From contig NZ_LMNX01000002.1 in the NCBI RefSeq assembly GCF_001423425.1, positions 806,001-870,000 on the forward strand: 64,000 nucleotides of DNA. Direction: 5' to 3'. Origin of the DNA: Rhizobium sp. Leaf306 (lineage in GTDB: Bacteria; Pseudomonadota; Alphaproteobacteria; Rhizobiales; Rhizobiaceae). Positions 37,941 through 46,694 of this stretch are shown one piece after another. Made by a program: the position numbers and the translations under genes. Under the pieces are notes generated by a model, which made no database searches, was not told where the DNA came from, and saw only the letters and a program-made list of their open reading frames with translations. How positions within the stretch are numbered: position 1 is the first letter of the stretch; every line of letters starts with the position of its first letter.

Positions 37941-38450
37941 ATGGCCGAGATCAAGGATCCCGAAAACACCCTCATCATGGAAACCACCAAGGGCAAGGTC
38001 GTCATCTCGCTCCTGCCGGATCTGGCACCTGAGCATGTTGCGCGCATCAAGGAACTTGCCCGCGAGACGGCCTATGACGGCGTTGTTTTCCACCGCGTCA
38101 TTCCCGATTTCATGGCGCAGACCGGCGACGTCAAGTTCGGCAAGCAGGGCGGAGCGGACTTCAACCCTTCGCGCGCCGGCATGGGCGGCTCCGATAAGCC
38201 GGACCTGAAGGCTGAATTCTCGGCCGTATCGCATATCCGCGGCACATGCTCGATGGCCCGTTCGCAGAGCCCGAACTCCGCCAACTCGCAGTTCTTCATC
38301 TGCTTTACCGACGCTCCTTGGCTGAACAAGCAGTACACGGTCTGGGGCCAGGTCATCGAAGGCATGGACATCATCGACCTGATCAAGAAGGGCGAGCCGG
38401 TCAAGGATCCGGACTCGATCGTTTCCGTCCGCGTCGCCGCAGACGTCTGA
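37941..38450 (+). CDS. ppiB: Cytoplasmic peptidyl-prolyl cis-trans isomerase, cyclophilin type
   Basis: 169 residues with no signal peptide. Catalytic FHRVIPDFMAQTGDVKFG and the MARSQSPNSANSQFFICF pocket are intact. It is clearly a paralogue of the preceding exported enzyme (long identical stretches), so the pair arose by duplication with gain or loss of a leader. AAGGAGAA precedes ATG 37941. Confidence 0.93.
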   Translation: MAEIKDPENTLIMETTKGKVVISLLPDLAPEHVARIKELARETAYDGVVFHRVIPDFMAQTGDVKFGKQGGADFNPSRAGMGGSDKPDLKAEFSAVSHIRGTCSMARSQSPNSANSQFFICFTDAPWLNKQYTVWGQVIEGMDIIDLIKKGEPVKDPDSIVSVRVAADV

Positions 38451-38467
38451 TCTAAACCGCAATCTCT

Positions 38468-38498
38468 GGCCCGCTCCGTCTTCTCGACGGGGCGGGCC
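38468..38498 (+). terminator. GC-rich hairpin after the cyclophilin pair
   Basis: GGCCCGCTCCGTC, TTCTC loop, GACGGGGCGGGCC; 13-bp stem with one G-T pair, followed only by TTGCC. Possibly a partial terminator, leaving some read-through to queA. Confidence 0.55.
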
Positions 38499-38524
38499 TT
38501 GCCTATTCTGGAAGCTCTAACATC

Positions 38525-39613
38525 ATGCGTGTCGATCTTTTCGATTTCGATCTGCCCGAGGAAAACATTGCGCTGCGGCCGGCAAACCCGCGCGACAGCG
38601 CCCGGCTGCTTGTCGTCGACGCAAGCGCCGATCCTGTCCTTTCCGACCAGCGGGTCAGCGATCTGGTGGAATTCCTGAAACCGGGCGACGCGCTGGTCTT
38701 CAACGACACGAAAGTCATTCCCGCGCAGCTCGAAGGCGTCCGCCATCGTGAGGGCGCCGGCGGTCAGCAGGTTTCCGCGACGCTGCACATGCGCACCGAG
38801 CCGGATGTCTGGAAGGCCTTTGCCAGGCCCGGCAAGCGGATCAAGATCGGCGATCGGATCGAGTTTGGGCATTCCGGTGACAATACCTGCCTGTCCGGGT
38901 CGCTTGTCGCGACGGTCGAGGAGAAGGGTGAGGGCGGCGAGGTGACGCTGCGCTTTGATCTTTCCGGTCCGGCACTCGACGAAGCGATCCTGTCGGTCGG
39001 CCATATTCCGCTGCCGCCCTATATCGCCGCCAAGCGGCCTGAGGATGCGCAGGACGCCAAGGATTACCAGACGATCTACGCCCGCGAGCAGGGAGCGGTC
39101 GCAGCGCCAACTGCAGGGCTGCATTTCACGCCCGACCTGTTTGCCAGGCTGGACGCGGCGGGCGTCGAGCGGCATTTCGTGACGCTGCATGTGGGGGCCG
39201 GAACGTTTCTGCCGATGAAGGTGGACGATACCGAAGACCACAAGATGCATCAGGAAATCGGTTACGTGAGTGCCGAGACCGCACAGCATCTCAACGCCGT
39301 CAGGGCGAGGGGCGGGCGCATCGTCTGCGTCGGTACGACCTCGCTGCGACTGATCGAAAGTGCGGCGGCCGACGACGGCACGATACTGCCATGGAGCGGT
39401 GCGACCGGCATCTTCATCACGCCCGGCTATCGGTTCAAGGCAGTCGACATGCTGATGACCAATTTCCACCTGCCGAAATCGACGCTGTTCATGCTGGTCT
39501 CGGCTTTTTGCGGCCTGGAGACCATGCGCGCAGCCTACGACCATGCGATCTCTTCCGGCTACCGCTTTTACTCCTACGGCGACTCAAGCCTGCTTTTCAG
39601 GAACGACCGATGA
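38525..39613 (+). CDS. queA: S-adenosylmethionine:tRNA ribosyltransferase-isomerase
   Basis: Adds the ribosyl group of SAM to 7-aminomethyl-7-deazaguanine in tRNA on the way to queuosine. 362 residues. It opens with [19 protein letters not shown] (family start), and carries [13 protein letters not shown], the [12 protein letters not shown] motif with preceding PTA, and [15 protein letters not shown]. Its stop overlaps the tgt start by 4 bp (ATGA), coupling two consecutive steps of the same pathway. Confidence 0.97.
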   Translation: MRVDLFDFDLPEENIALRPANPRDSARLLVVDASADPVLSDQRVSDLVEFLKPGDALVFNDTKVIPAQLEGVRHREGAGGQQVSATLHMRTEPDVWKAFARPGKRIKIGDRIEFGHSGDNTCLSGSLVATVEEKGEGGEVTLRFDLSGPALDEAILSVGHIPLPPYIAAKRPEDAQDAKDYQTIYAREQGAVAAPTAGLHFTPDLFARLDAAGVERHFVTLHVGAGTFLPMKVDDTEDHKMHQEIGYVSAETAQHLNAVRARGGRIVCVGTTSLRLIESAAADDGTILPWSGATGIFITPGYRFKAVDMLMTNFHLPKSTLFMLVSAFCGLETMRAAYDHAISSGYRFYSYGDSSLLFRNDR

Positions 39614-40743
39614 CCACCGAAAATTTCCAGTTTACCCTGAAGGCTACGGACGGCGGCGCCCGTCTCGGCGAAGTCTCCATGCCGCGCGGAACGATCCGCA
39701 CGCCGGCCTTCATGCCGGTCGGCACCGTCGGGACCGTCAAGGCGATGTATCTCGATCAGGTGCGCGAAACGGGCGCCGATATCATTCTTGGCAATACCTA
39801 TCACCTGATGCTGCGGCCGGGCGCTGAGCGGGTCGCGCGGCTCGGCGGGCTGCACAAGCTGATCCGCTGGGATCATCCGATCCTCACCGATTCGGGTGGC
39901 TTTCAGGTCATGTCGCTTTCGGCGCTCCGAAAGCTCGACGAGAAGGGCGTGACCTTCAAGAGCCATATCGACGGATCCAAGCACCATATGTCGCCGGAGC
40001 GTTCGATCGAAATCCAGGGCCTGCTTGGCTCGGATATCCAGATGCAGCTCGACGAATGCGTGGCGCTTCCGGCCAAGGCCAAGGAAATCGAGCGCGCGAT
40101 GGAATTGTCGCTTCGCTGGGCAGAGCGCTGCCGGGTGGCCTTCGGGGAGCAGCCGGGCAAGGCCATGTTCGGCATCGTCCAGGGTGGTGACATTCCGGTG
40201 CTCCGCGTGCGGTCTGCCGAAGGGCTGAAACAGCTCGACCTCAAGGGTTATGCGGTGGGCGGGCTTGCTGTCGGCGAGCCGCAGGACGTGATGCTGCGCA
40301 TGCTGGAGGAGACGCTTCCGGTTCTGCCATCGGAAAAGCCGCGCTATCTGATGGGCGTCGGCACGCCTGACGATATCCTGAAATCTGTGGCGCGCGGTAT
40401 CGACATGTTCGACTGCGTGATGCCGACGCGGGCCGGCCGTCACGGTCTCGCCTTCACCCGTCGTGGCAAGGTGAACCTTCGCAACGCACGCCATGCCGAG
40501 GATATGCGACCGCTCGACGAGGAGTCCGGCTGCCCGGCCACGCGCGACTATTCCCGCGCCTATCTGCACCATCTGATCCGCGCAGACGAATCGCTGGGCG
40601 GGATGCTGCTGTCGTGGAACAACCTCAATTACTATCAGGATCTGATGAAGGGCATTCGCGAGGCGATCGCCAACGGTCGTTTCGAGGATTTCTGTGCAGA
40701 AACCCAGGCGGAATGGGCCAAGGGCGATATCGACCCGGTCTAA
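39610..40743 (+). CDS. tgt: Queuine/preQ1 tRNA-ribosyltransferase
   Basis: Exchanges guanine 34 for preQ1 in GUN-anticodon tRNAs. 377 residues from ATG 39610. Features: [12 protein letters not shown], the base-binding [13 protein letters not shown], active-site Asp in the [10 protein letters not shown] stretch, and [15 protein letters not shown]. The zinc-binding cysteine set typical of the C-terminus is not obvious as CxC/CxxC: the visible stretch is [22 protein letters not shown] with one Cys, a feature also known in relatives that lack part of the zinc site. Directly coupled to queA. Confidence 0.95.
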   Translation: MTTENFQFTLKATDGGARLGEVSMPRGTIRTPAFMPVGTVGTVKAMYLDQVRETGADIILGNTYHLMLRPGAERVARLGGLHKLIRWDHPILTDSGGFQVMSLSALRKLDEKGVTFKSHIDGSKHHMSPERSIEIQGLLGSDIQMQLDECVALPAKAKEIERAMELSLRWAERCRVAFGEQPGKAMFGIVQGGDIPVLRVRSAEGLKQLDLKGYAVGGLAVGEPQDVMLRMLEETLPVLPSEKPRYLMGVGTPDDILKSVARGIDMFDCVMPTRAGRHGLAFTRRGKVNLRNARHAEDMRPLDEESGCPATRDYSRAYLHHLIRADESLGGMLLSWNNLNYYQDLMKGIREAIANGRFEDFCAETQAEWAKGDIDPV

Positions 40744-40791
40744 GGATGTTCCGGCGGGCAGGGGTGGGTGCCCCTCCCGACCATATTTTGG

Positions 40792-41217
40792 CTAGATGCC
40801 CTGGCTGGCCGTGTTGCGGATCATGCGGACGCCGTTGACCTTGTAGGATCCGTCGTCCATCAGCCGCATGTCGTAGATTGCGGTCCAATCCTTGCCTTCC
40901 TTCGCAGTGATCATCACTTCCTGCAGCACGACTTCACCGCCGCCCACCAGTTTCGAGCGACCGAAGGCATAGGTTCCGGCCTGATAGACAGCCTCATAGT
41001 TGTCGCGGACCATGGCGAAGAAGACTGTCTTGTCGGGATAGAGGCTGCGGATCCCCGGAGAGGCCAGAGAGTAGGCCTTGTCCGCGTCGTCGTTGATCAG
41101 GGCGGAGATCTGAGCGGAGATGACAGCGCGGGCATCCGCCACGGGATCTTCTGCGTGGACGAGGCCTGCAGGTGACAGGAAGAGGAATGCGGCAAGAGAG
41201 GCTATTCGAAAGCGCAT
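40792..41217 (-). CDS. DUF4864 domain-containing exported protein
   Basis: 141 residues. Signal peptide MRFRIASLAAFLFLSPAGLV, then HA/EDPVAD; the mature part is a DUF4864 (SnoaL/NTF2-like) domain with ISAQISALINDDADKAYSLASP and a C-terminal YDMRLMDDGSYKVNGVRMI strand. ATG 41217 follows GGAGA; a longer frame upstream lacks a leader and a ribosome site. Function unknown; no obvious partner among neighbours. Confidence 0.82.
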   Translation of the reverse strand: MRFRIASLAAFLFLSPAGLVHAEDPVADARAVISAQISALINDDADKAYSLASPGIRSLYPDKTVFFAMVRDNYEAVYQAGTYAFGRSKLVGGGEVVLQEVMITAKEGKDWTAIYDMRLMDDGSYKVNGVRMIRNTASQGI

Positions 41218-41423
41218 CTGACATTCTCCAGCATCGGCTTCCATAAAGTTTAGCGCATACTCTCCAAAGGGAAAGGTGGCGTTGCGGATATTTTCAGCAT
41301 CACCGCGATCTGCCCAGTCGGACGGCAAACCATAACGCAGGGCAGGGTCCCACGTTCATGTCTTGTCGTCGTCAAAGTCGCGGTGCACCAGTGTGTCTGA
41401 TGTGATTGCTTCGGAATTCCGTA

Positions 41424-42569
41424 ATGACCCTACTAGCGCCGGCTCTGCTCTATTTCAGCAATGCTCTTCTGTTCGTTTCCCTGTTCACGCGGCTTCCAGC
41501 CATTCAGGAATCAATGGGAATCGACAAGTCAGTGCTCGGGATGGCGCTGCTCAGCGCACCGGTCGGCACGTTTCTTGCGCTGCCTCTGGCGGGGAGGATC
41601 ACCGACAGGCTCACACCTCGGATGACCGCAGTCATCACCTTGCCGATTGTAGCACTTCTGAGCCCGATCGTGGCGGCCGCGCCGTTGCCTCTCTTCGTCT
41701 TCGGTTTTTTCCTGTTCGGCTTCTTTCGCACGATCTTCGACGTGTCCGCCAACATGATCTCCGCCGGTATCGAGCAGCGGACCGGCACGAAGGTTCTGGC
41801 GAGAAGCCACGGTTTCTGGTCGGTCGGGCTGTTGTTCGGGTCGCTTGCGTCCGGGTTCCTCGCAGCGCAGGGCGTATCGCCCTTTGTGCAGCAGAGCGTG
41901 GCGTCTCTCCTTGTCCTCGTAGCCTGCTTTGCCGTCTTCCGGGTGACGGCCGCCGACCCGGCGCCGGCGGCACGGACAACGAAAAGAAAATCCGCATACG
42001 TCATGCCAGACAAGACCATTATTCTCATCTGCATCATGGTGTTCGGGCTCTGCATCGTGGAAGGCGCGGTCTACGACTGGGCGATCTTCTTTCTGCGCGA
42101 GGAAATGGGGGCCGATCCCGCGATGGCTGGCGTCCTCTATGCCGTCTTCACCGTTGGCATGGGACTGACGCGGCTGTCGGGCGACAAGCTGCGGGAAGTC
42201 GCAGGGCCGATCTCGTTGATCCGGGCCTCCGCTATCGCCGTCGCGTTCGGTATCGTGCTGCTGGTCACAGCCGCAAACCTCGTCGTTGCCGGCGTGGCGC
42301 TGTTTCTAGTCGGCTGCGGGATAGCGCTGGCTTTTCCCCTGGCGGTCTCGACCACGATCGCCCGCGGCAAGGGACAGCCCTCCGACAATCTCGCCGCCCT
42401 CGCTCTGACGTTGATGCTCTCGACCATCGGCGTGCCGCCGCTTCTGGGATTCATTGCAGAGCATGTGAGCCTGGTTGCCACGTTCGTCGTTCTTCTGCCG
42501 ACCGTTCTCATCAGCTTCCTGATGGCGCCGGTGGCTGACGGACGCCGGCCGTTTCGTCTCAGGCGTTGA
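41424..42569 (+). CDS. MFS transporter
   Basis: Major facilitator of about 381 residues and 12 membrane segments. It begins MTLLAPALLYFSNALLFVSL; the loop between segments 2 and 3 reads LPLAGRITDRLTPRM, a variant of the MFS motif A (GxxxDRxGRR). It looks like the sugar/unknown-substrate group that also contains the MFS at 43.9 kb. An alternative TTG start at 41406 would add six residues. Substrate unknown; the two MFS proteins are distant relatives and not a recent duplication. Confidence 0.83.
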   Translation: MTLLAPALLYFSNALLFVSLFTRLPAIQESMGIDKSVLGMALLSAPVGTFLALPLAGRITDRLTPRMTAVITLPIVALLSPIVAAAPLPLFVFGFFLFGFFRTIFDVSANMISAGIEQRTGTKVLARSHGFWSVGLLFGSLASGFLAAQGVSPFVQQSVASLLVLVACFAVFRVTAADPAPAARTTKRKSAYVMPDKTIILICIMVFGLCIVEGAVYDWAIFFLREEMGADPAMAGVLYAVFTVGMGLTRLSGDKLREVAGPISLIRASAIAVAFGIVLLVTAANLVVAGVALFLVGCGIALAFPLAVSTTIARGKGQPSDNLAALALTLMLSTIGVPPLLGFIAEHVSLVATFVVLLPTVLISFLMAPVADGRRPFRLRR

Positions 42570-42734
42570 CTGCTTGCATGTGGAAAACCGGTCGGTTTTG
42601 GGGCAGGGGCAAGACTTGCCGGGCGTTGGCCCCTAATTGGCCACATGAATGGATAATGGCTTGAGCCGACTGGACTTCGTCGCTACGACTGGATTGGCAT
42701 TTTCTGATATGACTTTCCGAAAACAGGTGGCACT

Positions 42735-43319
42735 GTGATCGATCCCTATGAAATTCTTGGTGTTTCGCGCGAGGCGGATGTGACAGCGATCAAGCTTGCC
42801 TACCGCAAACGGGTGAAATCCGCTCATCCCGATACCGGCGGCGATGCGGAAACGTTCGGGCAGCTGAAGGCATCCTTCGAGCTCCTGAACGACCCGATCC
42901 GCAGAAAAGTCTATGACGACACCGGCTACGATCCCGAGCTTGCCGACAAGAAGGATCTGCAGGGTCTGGTCATCCTGGAAATGCTCGTCAACGAGATGAT
43001 CCTCGACGAGCGTGAGCCTGGCAGTTTTGATCCGGTTTCCTCGATGCGGCGCAAGCTCACCGACCGGATCGTCAATGCGCGCTTCCACATTCTCGAGATG
43101 GAGCGCCACCGCGCCCGCATCCGCAATCACATCAACCGGATCGGCCGCAAGCCCGAAACCGATGTTCTCGGTCGCATGCTGAAATCACGCTGCGAGACGA
43201 TTGCCGATGCGATCAGCAAAGCGGATTCCGAGATCCAGACCATCGAGCAGGCCTATGGCATGCTGGACGGATACAGTTACGAGATCGAAATCGTCGAGGT
43301 GAAGGACGCAGCCGAATAG
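42735..43319 (+). CDS. J-domain (DnaJ-like) protein
   Basis: 194 residues from GTG 42735 (after ACAGGTGG). The J domain fills residues 1-65: MIDPYEILGVSREADVTAIK, then the invariant HPD (SAHPDTGGD) and a YD tail. It lacks the Gly/Phe linker, zinc fingers and C-terminal substrate domains of DnaJ, so it is a class C co-chaperone. Residues 95-190 are predicted helical and charged (EMERHRARIRNHINRIGRK). It probably directs DnaK to a particular client, which is not known. Confidence 0.87.
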   Translation: MIDPYEILGVSREADVTAIKLAYRKRVKSAHPDTGGDAETFGQLKASFELLNDPIRRKVYDDTGYDPELADKKDLQGLVILEMLVNEMILDEREPGSFDPVSSMRRKLTDRIVNARFHILEMERHRARIRNHINRIGRKPETDVLGRMLKSRCETIADAISKADSEIQTIEQAYGMLDGYSYEIEIVEVKDAAE

Positions 43320-43384
43320 GCCGCGGACCCGCACGCGGCCATCGGACGATCGTTTCGCCAAGACCAAACTACACGGACCATTTC

Positions 43385-43864
43385 ATGACACTTGCCATCC
43401 GAGACGCCACCCGTGCCGATGCCGGAACGCTCCTGTCTTTCATCCGCGAACTCGCGATCTTCGAAAAGGCCGAGCATGAGGTTGCGGCGACCGTCGAGAC
43501 GATCGAGACATCGATGTTCGGCCCGGCCTCAGTCACGCGTGGTCTGATCTGCGAACGCGATGGCAAACCGGTCGGCATGGCCATCTGGTTCTTCAATTAT
43601 TCGACATGGCAGGCACAGAACGGGCTCTACCTCGAAGATCTCTACGTGACGCCGAACGCTCGCGGGCTCGGGGCCGGGAAGGCGCTGTTGCGGCATCTCG
43701 CGAAGATCGCTGTCGAGAACGGTTGCGGACGGTTCGAGTGGAGCGTGCTCGACTGGAACGAACCGGCGATCGGTGTCTACGATGCGATCGGTGCCGAACC
43801 GCAGAAGGAGTGGATCCGCTACCGGATGGCGGGTGGCAAGCTCAGGGACTTTGCTGACGGCTAG
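43385..43864 (+). CDS. GNAT-family N-acetyltransferase
   Basis: 159 residues, single GNAT fold. Acetyl-CoA-binding motif A reads LYVTPNARGLGAGKALLRHL (about residues 92-111; the R-x-x-G-x-G/A loop is present), and the C-terminal VLDWNEPAIGVYDAIGAEPQ is typical of the diamine/aminoglycoside-like acetyltransferases (spermidine/thialysine group). The start MTLAIRDATRADAGTLLSFI is standard. Substrate not assigned; a polyamine or related amine is possible from family resemblance. Confidence 0.9.
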   Translation: MTLAIRDATRADAGTLLSFIRELAIFEKAEHEVAATVETIETSMFGPASVTRGLICERDGKPVGMAIWFFNYSTWQAQNGLYLEDLYVTPNARGLGAGKALLRHLAKIAVENGCGRFEWSVLDWNEPAIGVYDAIGAEPQKEWIRYRMAGGKLRDFADG

Positions 43865-43878
43865 GCCGGGTCAGCCCG

Positions 43879-45042
43879 TTACCGTCGCGCGGTCAAAGGC
43901 CAGGTGAGCGCGACGAACGCCATGCCGCCAGCAACCAGAACGAAGGCCACACCCAGACTATAGTGATGGGCGACGAAACCGATGGCGGCCGGACCCATGA
44001 GAATTCCGGCGTAGCCGATCGTCGTGATTGCAGCGATCGCATGGCTGGGCGGCATTTGGGTTTGCTTGCCTGCGGCTGTGAACAGCACCGGCACGATATT
44101 GGAAGCCCCGAGCCCTACCAGAAGGAAGCCCGCAAACGCCAGGAGCTGGTTGGGAGCCAGGACTGTCAGCAGGAAACCCAGTGCTGCGAGCGTGCCGCCA
44201 CCGACCACGACTTTCATGCCGCCAAGCGTCTTGACGATCCAGTCGCCTGTCAGCCGACCCACAGTCATCGCGATGGCGAACATCGTGTAGCCAAAGCCTG
44301 CCTGAGCCGGATCGACAAGGTGTGCGCCGATGAGGAACAGAGCGCTCCAGTCGAGCACCGCGCCCTCGCCAAGGAAAACCAGAAAGCACAGCAGTCCGAT
44401 GAAGGCCACGATGCCGCGCGGGATGGTGAACAACGGCGCATCTCCGGTCTCCTGGTTTCCGTAGGGCAGGAGGCCCCGAAAGGATTGCGCCAGCAGGCCA
44501 AGCAGAAGCGCACTGAACATCAAGGTCGCGGTCAGGGGTGAAACGCCGGCACCGAGCAGAAGGCTCATACCGCCCGCGCCGACAATGCCGCCAACGCTGA
44601 ACAGCCCATGGAAGCCGGACATCATGTTGCGGTCGCTGTCCTTCTCGACCATGACCGCCTGAATATTGATCGCGACGTCCACCGAGCCAACGCTTGCCCC
44701 GAACAGCGCCAGCGAAATCGCCATGCCGGGAAGCGTATCGGCGACCGCCAACATCGGGAGTACGAGGGCCAGCGCCAGGGTGCTTGCCACGATGACGGCC
44801 CGGCATCCGAATCGGCTCGCGAGAATGCCGACCATCGGCATGGCAATGATGGAGCCCAGGCCAAGGCACAGGAGCAGCAGGCCAAGCGTGCCGTCATCCA
44901 CGCCGATTCGAGCCTTGGCGACAGGAACCAGCGGCGCCCAGGCCGCCATGGCCGAGCCGGCAATGAGAAAGCTGGAGCGCGTGGCCCATTGGTGTCGGCC
45001 TCCGGTGCGGGGGCGTCCTTTGAGGATCTGGGCGTTCGGCAT
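43879..45042 (-). CDS. MFS transporter
   Basis: 387 residues and 12 membrane segments. ATG 45042 has AGGAGC 8 bases before it; a longer frame would run through the intergenic region and into the divergent regulator and is rejected. The loop VGILASRFGCRAVIV replaces the MFS motif A, and VEKDSDRNMMSGFHGLFSVGG is typical of the fucose/sugar-permease-like MFS group. It faces a DeoR-type regulator gene, which suggests that the carried compound is a sugar or sugar derivative. That is inference. Confidence 0.83.
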   Translation of the reverse strand: MPNAQILKGRPRTGGRHQWATRSSFLIAGSAMAAWAPLVPVAKARIGVDDGTLGLLLLCLGLGSIIAMPMVGILASRFGCRAVIVASTLALALVLPMLAVADTLPGMAISLALFGASVGSVDVAINIQAVMVEKDSDRNMMSGFHGLFSVGGIVGAGGMSLLLGAGVSPLTATLMFSALLLGLLAQSFRGLLPYGNQETGDAPLFTIPRGIVAFIGLLCFLVFLGEGAVLDWSALFLIGAHLVDPAQAGFGYTMFAIAMTVGRLTGDWIVKTLGGMKVVVGGGTLAALGFLLTVLAPNQLLAFAGFLLVGLGASNIVPVLFTAAGKQTQMPPSHAIAAITTIGYAGILMGPAAIGFVAHHYSLGVAFVLVAGGMAFVALTWPLTARR

Positions 45043-45115
45043 CTCGGTAGCTCCTGGATTACAGCGTTGGACCTCGGAAGAGATCGTCGCCGTCCTTGAT
45101 GGTGCCCTGTTTACA

Positions 45116-45145
45116 GAATGCGTAAGAATGTGCAAGATCGTGCAG
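45116..45145. repeat. Three tandem 10-bp repeats between the MFS and DeoR genes (candidate operator)
   Basis: GAATGCGTAA, GAATGTGCAA and GATCGTGCAG lie end to end, ending 24 bp before the regulator start. DeoR-family repressors often bind sets of direct repeats about one helical turn apart, so this is a likely self-regulatory operator also serving the divergent MFS gene. Confidence 0.5.
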
Positions 45146-45169
45146 AAACTTTCATGAGGGACCCGGCAC

Positions 45170-45943
45170 GTGCTGACAGAAGAGAGGCTCGACCGCATCC
45201 GCGAGCAGTTGACGATCCGCGGCAAGGTCGTGGCGAGCGAACTGGCGACGCAGTTCGACGTTTCCGAAGACACGGTTCGCAGAGACCTGCGCGAACTCGC
45301 CAAGCTAGGTTTCTGCCGTCGTGTCTATGGTGGCGCGCTGCTGCCGACGCCGGATTTCGGCACGCTGGCCGCCAGAACGGCATTGGACAAGGATAGAAAG
45401 TCGAGCCTTGCACGGGCGGCTGCGAGGCTTGTCGAGGACGGCCAGACCGTGTTCATCGACGCCGGATCCACCAATCTTGCGGTCGCGAACGCGCTCGATC
45501 CGAGCCAGACGCTGACGATCATCACGAACGCGCCGGTGATTGCGACGGCGCTGTCAGACCGACCGAACTTTACGGTCATTGTACTCGGCGGTCTGTACGA
45601 TCAGGCGAAGGGCGCGTGCCTCGGGCCGCAGGCGATACGTGAAGCCATGCAGGTCTATGCGGACATGTTCATCATCGGCGTATGCGGCGTGGACAGCATC
45701 GCCGGCGTCACTGCGCTCGATCCGGGCGAGGCCGAACTCAAGCGGACCATGGTGAACCAGAGCAGCATTCTCGTCGTCGCCGCGACGGCCGAGAAGCTCG
45801 GCACAGTCGCGCCGTTCAAGGTCGCGGACACGTCGATGATCGATCATCTCATCGTGGAGGATGGCGAATTCGACCGCGGAGACTTCGCGCGGTGCGATGT
45901 CCAGGTGCATGTCGCACTAGATGGCGGTTCTCCGTCGACGTGA
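45170..45943 (+). CDS. DeoR-family transcriptional regulator
   Basis: 257 residues. N-terminal winged helix-turn-helix at about 3-58 (LTEERLDRIREQLTIRGK, then the recognition segment VSEDTVRRDLRELAKLG), and a C-terminal DeoRC sensor domain of the ISOCOT sugar-phosphate-binding fold (FIDAGSTNLAVANAL and GVCGVDSIAGVTALDPGEAELKR). Start is GTG 45170 with GAGGG upstream. Divergent from an MFS transporter gene across 127 bp. Likely represses itself and the transporter until a phosphorylated sugar binds. Confidence 0.92.
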   Translation: MLTEERLDRIREQLTIRGKVVASELATQFDVSEDTVRRDLRELAKLGFCRRVYGGALLPTPDFGTLAARTALDKDRKSSLARAAARLVEDGQTVFIDAGSTNLAVANALDPSQTLTIITNAPVIATALSDRPNFTVIVLGGLYDQAKGACLGPQAIREAMQVYADMFIIGVCGVDSIAGVTALDPGEAELKRTMVNQSSILVVAATAEKLGTVAPFKVADTSMIDHLIVEDGEFDRGDFARCDVQVHVALDGGSPST

Positions 45944-46012
45944 AGCATGTGGCGGCAACGTCCGCATCTTTCGTAGCTTCGCACGTTCGTCAAACGAGGA
46001 ATTCAACGACCC

Positions 46013-46393
46013 ATGCGCATCGCCCACACAGCACTTTGGACCCGCGACCTCGACGCCGCTGCCGGGTTTTTCGAGACCTATTTCGGCGCAACGGTGGGAG
46101 AACCTTACCACAGCAAGAACAGGGTAGGGTTCACATCGAGGTTCGCCAACCTGCCCGGTGCAGAGGACCAGATCGAGCTCATGTCCGGGCCATGGGTGAC
46201 GGACGCCACAGAAGAAAGCGTTGGCTGGGACCATATCGCCATTGCCCTGGGGAGCGAGAGTGCAGTCGATGCTTTGGCGGAACGCTGCCGGCTTGCCGGC
46301 TGCCTGCGATCAGGACCCAGATGGACCGGTGACGGGTTCTACGAGGCCGTCATCGTGATGCCGGATGGTAGCGCCGTCGAGATCACCGTTTGA
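46013..46393 (+). CDS. VOC (glyoxalase I-like) family protein
   Basis: 126 residues, one vicinal-oxygen-chelate fold of two beta-alpha-beta-beta-beta units: MRIAHTALWTRDLDAAAGFF with the first metal ligand His5, and WDHIAIALGSESAVDALAER plus a C-terminal DGSAVEITV with the last acidic ligand. It may be a lactoylglutathione lyase-like or dioxygenase-like enzyme; the sequence does not decide. Located 69 bp after the DeoR gene and possibly co-transcribed. Confidence 0.82.
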   Translation: MRIAHTALWTRDLDAAAGFFETYFGATVGEPYHSKNRVGFTSRFANLPGAEDQIELMSGPWVTDATEESVGWDHIAIALGSESAVDALAERCRLAGCLRSGPRWTGDGFYEAVIVMPDGSAVEITV

Positions 46394-46694
46394 ACGCGAT
46401 GCCGACGGCGCGCAAAGTTGTTGCGTTCGGTGATCAATGTTCTGGGTACTGAAGCGTATGGGATGTGATCCGGCGGATCCGGCGCTCGCTCAGGTCAAGA
46501 CCATGCGCCAGTGACACTACTGTCATCACGCACGATACGGCCTTGGACGAAACTTCGATCCGCCGCAGATCGCGCACGCCATTCACATGCGGGGAGTGTG
46601 ACAGTCCAGCTTTGCAGCAACATCCAAAGATCAGATAAGATAGATTATGGAACTAGAGGATGTGGCTGGAAGCGCAATACCTTGGCCTTCTCCC
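46394..46694. other. Intergenic stretch without a recognisable gene
   Basis: About 300 bp between the VOC gene and the end of the MBL hydrolase gene (convergent). I see no frame with a ribosome site, no RNA gene and no clear terminator. A short inverted pair (CAGTGACACTACTGTCATCAC) near 46509 is too weak to name. Confidence 0.5.

Noticed and set aside
40750-40782. GC-rich inverted sequence between tgt and the DUF4864 gene as a terminator
   Set aside because: The pairing is imperfect, the arms are ambiguous, and no T-tract follows in either direction.
45043-45303. N-terminal extension of the leftward MFS protein to 474 residues
   Set aside because: The added part would run through the operator region and into the divergent DeoR gene; ATG 45042 has a strong ribosome site and the mature MFS start.
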